Notes: generated by a model not told the origin, from the letters alone. Numbered from the stretch's first letter, positions 1-5,455 are shown. The stretch: DNA of 8,000 nt from Candidatus Omnitrophota bacterium (GCA_023247935.1 JAHFFM010000029.1:1-8000); one strand, 5' to 3'. Numbers and translations are program-made.

Positions 1-340
1 AACGATTTATTTCTTCTCTATCTTCGGTGGTGATATCTAAAAATTCAATACCACCTTCGTACACCGACTCAACCCAACCCTTCACGCGCGCCTTTGGGTC
101 TACCCAAGCAACCCTTCCTTTAGAATGAACAGTTTTCTTATTGGGTAAAATTATTTCCAACTGCAAAGTGTCATTGATAACAATGCCCGGATGGAGGATC
201 ACGCAAACACCTCCCACGGAAACGTCTTTAGCGTGACTGATATGTTTCGCGGTTTTTCCATCCGCGCCGGTTATTTTTTTCCAATGAACTTCCACTGGAA
301 CCACAAATCTCTTAAATTTTCTTCGTTCTTCTGTTGCCAT
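1..340 (-). CDS. PilZ-domain protein, C-terminus cut by window edge
   Basis: I translated this from the complement: 113 residues are visible and the frame is still open at base 1. The PilZ signature is present: an RxxxR motif near the N-terminus (RKFKR, residues 7-11) and a DxSxxG motif (DVSVGG, residues 39-44), followed by beta-rich sequence. In known PilZ proteins these two motifs bind cyclic di-GMP, so this is probably a cytoplasmic c-di-GMP effector; its target cannot be told from here. The visible part is close to a complete PilZ domain, so little or only a short tail should be missing. The start is ATG at 340, since an in-frame TAA lies only three codons upstream. No Shine-Dalgarno sequence is visible before this ATG. 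It is the last visible gene of the minus-strand run and follows the CxxC protein gene after 76 bases. Confidence 0.85.
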   Translation of the reverse strand, partial: MATEERRKFKRFVVPVEVHWKKITGADGKTAKHISHAKDVSVGGVCVILHPGIVINDTLQLEIILPNKKTVHSKGRVAWVDPKARVKGWVESVYEGGIEFLDITTEDREEINR

Positions 341-348
341 GGCGGATT

Positions 349-377
349 ATTCTACACTTTAGCTGGCTCAGCTTCCA
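349..377 (-). promoter_or_regulatory. weak candidate promoter directly before the PilZ gene
   Basis: On the minus strand, TGGAAG (372-377) and TAGAAT (349-354) are separated by 17 bases. The -10 matches the consensus at five of six positions and the -35 only at three. Transcription would begin about two bases before the ATG at 340, giving an almost leaderless mRNA, which would fit the missing Shine-Dalgarno. This is inference from sequence match only. The gene could equally be read through from the operon upstream. Confidence 0.25.
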
Positions 378-402
378 GGCGGTTAAAATTTTCCTCAAGC
401 TG
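369..402 (-). other. intercistronic hairpin between CxxC gene and PilZ gene
   Basis: A six-base-pair stem (CAGCTT with AAGCTG) is extended inside by three more pairs (AGG with CCT) after a small internal loop. It sits in the 76-base gap between the two genes. There is no T-run after it, so it is not a standard intrinsic terminator. It could influence mRNA processing or be chance. Confidence 0.25.
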
Positions 403-416
403 GCGCCAACCTTGCG

Positions 417-905
417 TTATTTTTTACGTTTTGATTTTTTTGATGCTTTGCTTTTTTTAGCTTTTTTGGGTTCCTGCGCCGCGACGGCCGAGGACGGTTC
501 CATGGCCATCGACAATTTGCCGGAAGCTTTGGGCGGCATGGCCACAGGCGTTAAAATCGGGAAATTTTTAGGGTTGGAACCGCCGTTCTTGCGCTTGGCG
601 AAACATTCTTTGCAATAAACCGGACGCGATTCGGAAGGCTTGAACGGAACTTCGCAAATCTTGTGGCAGTCCGCGCAAATCGCCTCATAAAGAGTGCGGT
701 CACGTTTTTGGGACAGCTGTTGTTGTGGCTGCTTGGGCTGCTCACCGCTATTTACATGCTTTGTCACCGTTTGCGCAAGAATAGAATCCATCTTTTTCTC
801 TAAAATAATGAAGCGGTCCAGCAATTTAGAGACAACGCCTTCCAAATACGGGTCCACCTTTGGAACTGCCGGGGATTTAGACTTAGACTTTGAATGCTTT
901 TTCAT
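417..905 (-). CDS. CxxC-x17-CxxC zinc-binding domain protein with lysine-rich ends
   Basis: This 162-residue protein carries the small zinc domain known as the CxxC-x17-CxxC domain. The cysteines are C77, C80, C98 and C101, with exactly 17 residues between the pairs and the typical VPFKP and RPVYC stretches in between; an extra cysteine, C84, is also present. Residues 1-12 and 145-162 are almost pure Lys/Ser/Ala, residues 20-48 look helical and possibly coiled-coil, and 55-66 is Gln/Pro rich. The domain is common in candidate-phylum bacteria, but its function is not established; nucleic-acid binding is a reasonable guess from the zinc site and basic ends. The ATG at 905 has a strong Shine-Dalgarno, AAGGAG, five to six bases upstream. 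That site overlaps the end of the preceding 44-residue ORF, so the two may be translated together. Confidence 0.85.
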   Translation of the reverse strand: MKKHSKSKSKSPAVPKVDPYLEGVVSKLLDRFIILEKKMDSILAQTVTKHVNSGEQPKQPQQQLSQKRDRTLYEAICADCHKICEVPFKPSESRPVYCKECFAKRKNGGSNPKNFPILTPVAMPPKASGKLSMAMEPSSAVAAQEPKKAKKSKASKKSKRKK

Positions 906-913
906 ATCTCTCC

Positions 914-1048
914 TTAATAAATAACAATCCGCTTATTAAGCCACATTTTTGTCTGGCGGACAAGAGAGTTTGCCGCTAATGACAACCAAGAATCCGTCCA
1001 TTTCATGAATAAAATTTTCCCATTGCTGGCCGTTAGATTAGAGGTCAT
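914..1048 (-). CDS. small 44-residue ORF coupled to the aminopeptidase gene
   Basis: The ORF begins with an ATG that overlaps the TGA stop of the aminopeptidase gene as ATGA, a common arrangement for translational coupling. It ends at a TAA eight bases before the next gene, within that gene's ribosome-binding region. The product begins MTSNLTASNGK and contains a Trp-rich middle (residues 15-25) and a basic C-terminus. It has no domain I recognise, no signal peptide and no clear membrane helix. The exact tiling between its two neighbours is the main argument that it is real; the sequence itself does not prove it. It might instead be a chance open frame in a 139-base gap. Confidence 0.4.
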   Translation of the reverse strand: MTSNLTASNGKILFMKWTDSWLSLAANSLVRQTKMWLNKRIVIY

Positions 1049-2049
1049 ATTTGCCAGGCTCCGTTTTGATAAACCAGATCTTCATCCAAGCGGACGGATT
1101 TTGTTTGAACAAATACGTCCACATGATGTTTGGCTTCTTTACGTTTAAAATGAGGCTTTTTATAGATCGCGTGTTTGGCGCCCAGCGATAAATGAACGCC
1201 GCACATACGCTCATAGGTGCCCACATCACTGACAATTTTCTCTTCCGTAAATGCGCGATTTAAACCAAATCCGAGCTCGCGCAGCCAAACCTCTCCCTCA
1301 TCCGCGCGAATATTTTCCAAAACCCTGTCAAATTCAGGGTCCGAATCCGCCACTTCCACCACACGACCCTTCACCACTTTCAATAAAATTGGTTTTTTTG
1401 GTTTGCGCACTTGAAAAGAAGTGTCTCCAAAAGCAAAAATACGGATCGAGCCATTTACGGATTCCAAATCTTTTGCCTCGGTAAAAACTTCCCCAATAGG
1501 AAATTGACCGCCGATATTTTTCATATCCGAGTAGTCACCTGCATTTAATTTAGCGGGTTCAAAACCGGATTCAAACAGCAGTCGTTCTTCCCCGCTGTCC
1601 ACCGCCGCCAAACGCGCGCGATCCAAGCGTGACTTCAGAGCCCGACCAACCCCTCGATAATACGAAGCGTCATAAGCCAGCGATTCCATGTAATACTGCG
1701 TCTGCAAATCACCCCGCATCGATGAAAGATGCGGATGCTCAATGACTTTGATACCACGATTAAATAATTCGACGCGAATGCGAAACGCGTCCAAACGAAA
1801 ATTAGTGGATTGAATCAGCACCGCCAAATCCGAAGGCGCCAGCGACGCCAATGCCGCGAGCACAGCCTCGGATGCCACTTTCTCGAAACAAATAATCTTT
1901 GCTTTTGGTAAGCAGCGGCGATAAGCCTCGGTTAGCGATATCGCAAGAGCGCATCGCTCATCAAACACAACCACCGCTTTTTGCGCTTCGGAATATTGAA
2001 TAGCCGTTGAAAGAATGTCCCGGATATTTTTTTCGGCTATGGAAATCAA
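1045..2049 (-). CDS. M29-like (AmpS/PepS-type) metalloaminopeptidase
   Basis: This 334-residue protein resembles the M29 family of cobalt/zinc aminopeptidases, which remove N-terminal residues from peptides in the cytoplasm. The expected metal-site elements occur in order: GEVFT (E187), RELGFG (E258), a TYER-x3-VHLSLG block (E280, H286) and HHVD (H309, D311). The N-terminal part (about 1-170) resembles the family's substrate-side domain; M29 enzymes are usually about 370-410 residues, so this one is short. The start is a TTG at 2049 directly after the TAG of the PH-domain gene and in the same frame, with no clear Shine-Dalgarno, so translation probably depends on re-initiation. There is no ATG nearby downstream, and the family-like N-terminal helix begins within a few residues of the TTG. 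The stop overlaps the next small ORF by ATGA. The family call rests on motif order alone; activity is inferred. Confidence 0.75.
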   Translation of the reverse strand: MISIAEKNIRDILSTAIQYSEAQKAVVVFDERCALAISLTEAYRRCLPKAKIICFEKVASEAVLAALASLAPSDLAVLIQSTNFRLDAFRIRVELFNRGIKVIEHPHLSSMRGDLQTQYYMESLAYDASYYRGVGRALKSRLDRARLAAVDSGEERLLFESGFEPAKLNAGDYSDMKNIGGQFPIGEVFTEAKDLESVNGSIRIFAFGDTSFQVRKPKKPILLKVVKGRVVEVADSDPEFDRVLENIRADEGEVWLRELGFGLNRAFTEEKIVSDVGTYERMCGVHLSLGAKHAIYKKPHFKRKEAKHHVDVFVQTKSVRLDEDLVYQNGAWQI

Positions 2050-3201
2050 CTAAGGTTCGTCTGTGATACTGACAATGTCGCTCTTAGTGAAATAAACTTT
2101 GCCGCCCTCAATTTCAATCCATATCCCATTCTTATCCTGACTGGCGATACGGCAGCGCATCACTTGACCATTCTTTAAATGCACGTATTTTTGACCTTCC
2201 AAATCTTCGGATTCAAAAGACTTTTCTTGAGGAGGCACTTCCTGCTTCGGGGGTTCTTTGGGCGCCTGCCGCACTTGGACTTTTTCCGGGATGGTTGGCC
2301 TTGAAACAATGGCCGCTTCGAGCGTTTTTTCCAAATCAGTTTTAAGCTCAACGCTTGTTTCGTTTCCGCTTAAAAACCTATCCCCGCAAACCGGAAAAAT
2401 ATTTTTCTCAAAATAAGCGGTTACAGAAGCATCATTTTTCATAAGCTGAACACTGCTTAATTGCGACAAGCCCGCGGCTGCACAACATTCGCAAAAGCGG
2501 GTTTTTTTCTCGGAAGAATCCTTGCCTTGGCATTCCTTCATAAACTTTTCGCGATAAATTTTTGCGAACGCCTTCTCGTATTCGTCATGAAATATTTTTA
2601 TAACAGGGCCGCTGAATTTTACGCCAACAAGTACAAATATTCCCACAACCCCAAAAACTATAGAATATTTTTTTCGTTTGCTCTCACCTGTTTGTACATC
2701 GACTTCCTGCGCATGCTGCTCCTGTAAAGAAGGCGTTATGCCTGCCTCCTTCTGAATCTGCTGGAGGTAATCCTGCAAAACGCCGCAAAGGATTTTGTAA
2801 TTTACTTCATAAATGGGCACAATCGCTCCATCATAATTAAGCGATCCTTTATCGAGAGCACTGGTTTTTCTTTTGGATTCCACCAAACGATAAACCGCGG
2901 CGTTTTGATACCGGCTCAGATGAGCCGTGTCAAACTCCTGAATGTCCGCCCATGGCAAAACGGTTTTCCGGTACATATTCGAAATAGTAAGGTTTTCCGG
3001 TGAGATCCGGATAAAAGTGCTTCCGGGAAGAAGCACTGTGACCCCAATGGCAATTCCAAAAACGGCCAAACCCACCAGCCACCAGCCTGAGGCAACACCG
3101 CCAGAGACAACCCTATAACCAAAATAACCCGGCGCGGAAAAAATAAGAATCATCCAAGCGGCCTTCATGCGCGCAGGGCCATAGGTAATGGTTTCAGGCA
3201 C
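2050..3201 (-). CDS. membrane-anchored PH-like domain protein with Cys-rich and C-terminal beta domains
   Basis: This 383-residue composite protein has a clear order of parts. Two membrane helices (about 13-33 and 39-58) come first. A bacterial PH-like domain follows (about 60-150), with FIRISPENLTI, then RKTVLPWADI. A third membrane helix lies at about 180-197. Next is a region with five cysteines (C224, C237, C239, C240, C272), then a Pro/Glu/Lys linker (about 303-335), and finally a small beta domain (about 339-381, beginning VHLKNGQ). With three helices, the PH domain would be cytoplasmic and the Cys-rich and C-terminal parts outside; I infer this from topology alone. The start is GTG at 3201, chosen because AAAGGAG lies eight bases upstream. 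The gene is followed without a gap by the aminopeptidase. The function is unknown; neither a transporter nor an enzyme signature is visible. Confidence 0.8.
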   Translation of the reverse strand: MPETITYGPARMKAAWMILIFSAPGYFGYRVVSGGVASGWWLVGLAVFGIAIGVTVLLPGSTFIRISPENLTISNMYRKTVLPWADIQEFDTAHLSRYQNAAVYRLVESKRKTSALDKGSLNYDGAIVPIYEVNYKILCGVLQDYLQQIQKEAGITPSLQEQHAQEVDVQTGESKRKKYSIVFGVVGIFVLVGVKFSGPVIKIFHDEYEKAFAKIYREKFMKECQGKDSSEKKTRFCECCAAAGLSQLSSVQLMKNDASVTAYFEKNIFPVCGDRFLSGNETSVELKTDLEKTLEAAIVSRPTIPEKVQVRQAPKEPPKQEVPPQEKSFESEDLEGQKYVHLKNGQVMRCRIASQDKNGIWIEIEGGKVYFTKSDIVSITDEP

Positions 3202-3263
3202 GAACTTTCTCCTTTATTTTGTCTTCAGAAACTAAAAATTGCCGGCATTAATTAACAGCTGTA

Positions 3264-3383
3264 TTAATTTTCAATCTCTGCGCCGCAATAAGGACAAAGA
3301 ATACTTTCCGCAAACGGCATCTCTTCAATATCAAACCCTTTGCCGCAATATGGACATTCAATACGCTGAAGGTCATCGGACAT
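3264..3383 (-). CDS. 39-residue double CPYCG zinc-ribbon protein
   Basis: This is a short gene whose 39-residue product contains two identical CPYCG knuckles (residues 10-14 and 30-34) 15 residues apart. The four cysteines are what a minimal zinc ribbon needs, and they are the reason for calling this ORF real. The segment between the knuckles is acidic and the protein ends in AEIEN. Free-standing zinc ribbons of this size occur in many bacteria; most have no known function and might bind nucleic acid or a partner protein. The ATG at 3383 has AGGA about 12 bases upstream, a rather long spacing. It lies 62 bases before the PH-domain gene on the same strand and is probably cotranscribed with it. 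Confidence 0.8.
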   Translation of the reverse strand: MSDDLQRIECPYCGKGFDIEEMPFAESILCPYCGAEIEN

Positions 3384-3428
3384 AAAAAAATTTTCCTGGT
3401 TATGTTTTCTTATTTTACCATCGATATA

Positions 3429-3533
3429 TCACCTTTGTGTAAACACTTCGTTCAATTTCGACAAGAAGGCTTTGATTGCTCTGTCCAAATTACTGTCAGA
3501 GGAAAATTTTCTACGCTGGGTACCACAGGACAC
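3429..3533 (-). CDS. doubtful 34-residue ORF with GTG start and good ribosome site
   Basis: A GTG-started frame of 34 codons begins seven bases after AAAAGGAG, a good Shine-Dalgarno, and ends 45 bases before the zinc-ribbon gene. The product starts MSCGTQRRKF; its second half (about residues 16-32) would form a basic amphipathic helix. I recognise no family. Support is the ribosome site and the co-directional position. Against it, an unrelated 56-codon frame runs antisense over the same bases (3402-3572), so the open frame could be accidental. Confidence 0.3.
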   Translation of the reverse strand: MSCGTQRRKFSSDSNLDRAIKAFLSKLNEVFTQR

Positions 3534-3544
3534 CCTTTCGCTCC

Positions 3545-3573
3545 TTTTAACTCTTGTAAAATGGGTATATAAT
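3545..3573 (+). promoter_or_regulatory. promoter of the secreted-peptide gene
   Basis: A perfect TATAAT (3568-3573) is preceded after 17 bases by TTTTAA (3545-3550), a weak -35. Transcription would start near 3580, giving a leader of about 25 bases that carries the GAGGAGGAG ribosome site. With the terminator at 3807-3844 this defines a transcript of about 260 bases containing one small gene. The TATATA core reads the same on both strands, so it could also start transcription leftwards into the zinc-ribbon/PH operon; the match on that side is weak. Confidence 0.6.
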
Positions 3574-3605
3574 GTTTTGGTAAGCTACTAATACGAGGAG
3601 GAGTA

Positions 3606-3788
3606 ATGCAAAAAAGAACAATGATGGCTGTGATGATGTTTATGATCGCGATGGTGTGGTGCGTAAATGTTTATGCAGGCGGCGATGGCGCTGTCAATAA
3701 TTGTCCGGTTCATGGATTCTTTACCTCTTTGGGCGGCTTTCTATACAACGCCCTTCCGTGGAACTGGGGCAATTGGATGGGCAAGTAG
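3606..3788 (+). CDS. small secreted peptide with signal sequence, unknown function
   Basis: The 60-residue product has a typical signal peptide: MQKR start, a hydrophobic Met/Val-rich core (about 6-20), and a VYA cleavage motif after residue 24. The predicted mature peptide is 36 residues, Gly/Trp/Asn-rich, with one cysteine in NCPVHG and a C-terminal half running from FFTSLGG through ALPWNWGNW. It has no lysine-rich or paired-cysteine pattern of a known bacteriocin, and I recognise no family. The gene is unusually well defined for its size: its own TATAAT promoter, a near-ideal GAGGAGGAG ribosome site three to four bases before the ATG, and a strong terminator 18 bases after the stop. It is the only confident plus-strand gene here. 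If the signal peptide is uncleaved, it would be a small single-span membrane protein instead. Confidence 0.8.
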   Translation: MQKRTMMAVMMFMIAMVWCVNVYAGGDGAVNNCPVHGFFTSLGGFLYNALPWNWGNWMGK

Positions 3789-3806
3789 GGCTTTATTTTT
3801 ACCGTT

Positions 3807-3844
3807 AAAAAACGACGCCTGGCAATACGCAGGCGTCGTTTTTT
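3807..3844. terminator. bidirectional intrinsic terminator
   Basis: A perfect 15-bp inverted repeat (3807-3821 with 3830-3844) has an 8-base loop. Its GC-rich core is CGACGCCTG, and it is flanked by A6 on the left and T6 on the right, so it works as hairpin plus U-tract in both directions. It ends the plus-strand peptide gene and, 13 bases downstream of its stop, the minus-strand HTH-DUF1398 gene. Confidence 0.95.
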
Positions 3845-3857
3845 ATTTATTCAAAAT

Positions 3858-4637
3858 TTAGCGTCTTTTATTCCAGGATTTTTTTGCGGCTTTGCGGGCT
3901 TTCAGGCTAACACTTCGCTTCACGCTTATTTTTTTTTTAGCGGATGATTTTTTAGCCGAAGTTGCAGCAGAAGATGGCGTTGGTTTTTTAGCTGCGGGCG
4001 TTTGAGCAGCAATAGAAGTCACGAGTGGAATCAATTCTTTGTAAGATATTTTTTCTGAACGGTATCGGATCTCACGGCCGCGGAGATTCACGTCATAAGC
4101 GATTATCCCCGCTTGATAAATTCGATTTAAAAAAGTTGGATAATCAATCCAGCCTTTTTGGGTGTCGGCAATGGCCGTACGCAAAGCGTTTTCGTCGTAT
4201 CTACCAGGTTCGGATTCGCTGACAGACGGACCTTCTGCGATATACGCCTCCCCCGCCATTCCAAAATACGTGATACGATGCGCGGCAACTTCTACGGAAT
4301 AGCGAGTAGCACCGGCCTCTAAGAGCAAATCAACGAACTGAGGATAATTGATTTTGCGGTCACGGGCCAAAACACCGGCCTGCCCGATCTTTTCAATCGC
4401 ATCCTCACTCATCTCATAACGAAAAAGATCCCGGCGGCTCAATTTGAGATCAGGTTTTAATTTTAAAAGCGCAGTCAGAATTTTGTCCTGAATATTTGTC
4501 GTGAGCCGATGGCCTGTTCGGCCTTTTTGCACATTCTTAAAGCTAAGTTGTTCGGTAGAAGCCTGGACGAGATCAGCGTTGCTGATATTCATCTCGGTCA
4601 TAAGCACATCCAATGGCTGGCGCGATTCAAAAGTCAT
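3858..4637 (-). CDS. HTH-like / DUF1398-like / basic-tail fusion protein
   Basis: The protein has 259 residues in three parts. Residues 7-72 look like a Cro/C1-type helix-turn-helix, with LMTEMNISNADLV and a following RLTTNIQDKIL helix. Residues 78-196 resemble DUF1398 (YbcV-like, sometimes labelled phage envelope protein), with INYPQF, an AGATRYSVEV strand and a QKGWIDYPTFL block. Residues 210-259 are a Lys/Ala/Ser-rich histone-H1-like tail rich in AAKK and SAKKK. The DUF1398-like part contains two similar halves (96-126 and 163-194). The HTH and basic tail both suggest DNA binding; the role of DUF1398 is unknown, so the function stays open. The ATG at 4637 has no well-spaced Shine-Dalgarno (GAGAGG is 12 bases away), but a TATATT lies six bases upstream, so a leaderless mRNA is possible. 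The gene stands alone between two terminators. Confidence 0.8.
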   Translation of the reverse strand: MTFESRQPLDVLMTEMNISNADLVQASTEQLSFKNVQKGRTGHRLTTNIQDKILTALLKLKPDLKLSRRDLFRYEMSEDAIEKIGQAGVLARDRKINYPQFVDLLLEAGATRYSVEVAAHRITYFGMAGEAYIAEGPSVSESEPGRYDENALRTAIADTQKGWIDYPTFLNRIYQAGIIAYDVNLRGREIRYRSEKISYKELIPLVTSIAAQTPAAKKPTPSSAATSAKKSSAKKKISVKRSVSLKARKAAKKSWNKRR

Positions 4638-4643
4638 GGCGTT

Positions 4644-4673
4644 AATATACCTCTCATTTGGTTGTAACGTCCA
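4644..4673 (-). promoter_or_regulatory. candidate promoter giving a leaderless HTH-DUF1398 mRNA
   Basis: Because the upstream gene is closed by a terminator at 4682-4712, this gene needs a promoter in the short stretch 4638-4681. The best fit on the minus strand is TGGACG (4668-4673), 18 bases, TATATT (4644-4649). The start point would fall on the A of the ATG at 4637. The -35 match is poor. Confidence 0.4.
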
Positions 4674-4681
4674 GCTTGAAT

Positions 4682-4712
4682 AAAAAAACCGCCAGCGGCT
4701 AATTGCTGACGG
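4682..4712 (-). terminator. intrinsic terminator after the 47-residue basic protein gene
   Basis: Read on the minus strand, an 8-bp stem (CCGTCAGC with GCTGGCGG, one G-T pair) with an 8-base loop is followed at once by seven T residues. It lies 57 bases past the stop of the small basic protein gene and separates it from the HTH-DUF1398 gene. Confidence 0.9.
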
Positions 4713-4738
4713 CTTCTTTCCCTACACTTACATTTGGC

Positions 4739-4760
4739 AGCGGGATTGATAAAATCCGCT
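4739..4760 (-). other. 3'-UTR hairpin before the terminator
   Basis: An 8-bp stem with one bulged base (AGCGGATT pairing with AATCC-CGCT) and a 5-base loop lies eight bases after the stop of the 47-residue protein gene. No T-run follows it, so it is not itself a terminator. With the hairpin at 4689-4712 it gives the transcript two consecutive 3' structures, which may protect it from exonucleases. Confidence 0.4.
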
Positions 4761-4768
4761 AAAGACTT

Positions 4769-4912
4769 TTATACGGTCGCTGTTGCTTTTTTGGTGGCGG
4801 CGACAGCAAGCGCTTTGCGCTGCATGGCCAGAACGACATTAAACACTTTTTCGGCTTTGGTGGGTTTTGCCTTCTTATTCTCTCCCCCGCGATACAGACC
4901 CTGATTTTTCAT
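4769..4912 (-). CDS. 47-residue basic protein, unknown function
   Basis: The start is ATG at 4912, with AAAGGA six to seven bases upstream, and the frame runs to a TAA at 4769-4771. The product is strongly basic, starting MKNQGLYRGGENKKAKP. A central helix (about 20-39, KVFNVVLAMQRKALAVAA) is followed by a Lys/Thr/Ala tail. It has no cysteines and no signal peptide. The composition resembles small nucleoid-associated or ribosome-associated proteins, but I recognise no family and this is only a resemblance. It has its own terminator and lies 71 bases after the RelE toxin stop, so it may be the third gene of that operon. Alternatively it has a weak promoter of its own (TTGCAT with CAATAC at about 18 bases, near 4930-4960). 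Confidence 0.65.
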   Translation of the reverse strand: MKNQGLYRGGENKKAKPTKAEKVFNVVLAMQRKALAVAATKKATATV

Positions 4913-4983
4913 AATTATCCTTTGGTTGAGTCGTATTGTCCTCTATTTGGCCAAAGATGCAAGAGAAATGATTTTTGACCGGA

Positions 4984-5244
4984 TTATCGGTAAACTTCTC
5001 GGCGGTGGCCGATTTTAAGGATTACAATTTCCTTTTGGGTGTCATTTATTTCGTAAAGAATCCGATAATCTCCCTGCCGTATCCGAAAAAGAAGATTCTG
5101 TCCTTTCATCTCTTCCGTTCCATGCGGCCGCGGGTTATCCGATAGGGCTTGAATTTTTCGAGTAATGCGGGTCAGATCGGCTTTTGGAATCGCACGAAGC
5201 TCTTTCTCAGCACTCCGTTTGATCCCAACTTTATAAGCGGCCAT
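4984..5244 (-). CDS. relE: RelE-family toxin (mRNA endonuclease type)
   Basis: The 86-residue product has the compact RelE/ParE fold signature. It opens with YKVGIKRSAEKELRAI, the middle helix ends in SDNPRPHG, the core is FRIRQGDYRILYEI (R54, R56, R61), and the end is HRREVY (H80, R81, R82, Y85). In RelE toxins, basic residues at the core and the C-terminal Arg and Tyr cut mRNA in the ribosomal A site, and the set is complete here, so the toxin should be active. The ATG at 5244 overlaps the antitoxin stop by 14 bases, and AAAAGGG runs almost into it, so translation is probably coupled to the antitoxin. RelE and ParE cannot be separated safely from sequence alone; the C-terminal Tyr favours RelE. 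Confidence 0.9.
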   Translation of the reverse strand: MAAYKVGIKRSAEKELRAIPKADLTRITRKIQALSDNPRPHGTEEMKGQNLLFRIRQGDYRILYEINDTQKEIVILKIGHRREVYR

Positions 5245-5455
5245 CCCTTTTCAGATCTTTGAGCACGTCTTCAAAGCTGCGTACCGGCTCTTTTTTACGC
5301 TGACGCGCCGCTTCCAAATCAACAGCATCTTCCCTTAGCGCATACCGCAGAGCCTTATTCACTAGGCTCGAAACACTCGTATGCCCATGCACAGCCTTGA
5401 GCTTAACTGCTTCCAAAATCTTCGAATCAATATAAACAGTAGTTGGCTTTGTCAT
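5231..5455 (-). CDS. relB: ribbon-helix-helix antitoxin partner of RelE
   Basis: This 74-residue protein has an N-terminal ribbon-helix-helix DNA-binding domain, with the strand TTVYID and two helices (about 12-42). The C-terminal helix SFEDVLKDLKRDGRL is typical of the segment that wraps the toxin. It would neutralise the RelE-like toxin encoded next and repress the shared promoter. I chose ATG at 5455. A TTG four codons further upstream (5467) also opens the frame, but it lies directly on the ribosome site GGAGAG (5460-5465), which is well placed for the ATG. The frame overlaps the toxin gene by 14 bases. The family name could equally be CopG-type; relB is used in the functional sense. Confidence 0.88.
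   Translation of the reverse strand: MTKPTTVYIDSKILEAVKLKAVHGHTSVSSLVNKALRYALREDAVDLEAARQRKKEPVRSFEDVLKDLKRDGRL

Noticed and set aside
334..618. 94-codon plus-strand frame over the CxxC protein gene
   Set aside because: It is antisense to a gene with a clear zinc domain and Shine-Dalgarno, and the product is a low-complexity reflection of the lysine-rich codons.
3240..3270. AT-rich near-palindrome around ACAGCTGT after the zinc-ribbon gene
   Set aside because: Only eight bases are perfectly symmetric, with no loop and no T-run, so it is neither a good terminator nor a supported operator.
3402..3572. 56-codon plus-strand frame starting at an ATG before the peptide gene
   Set aside because: It has no Shine-Dalgarno, runs through the TATAAT promoter of the next gene, and its product has no recognisable features.
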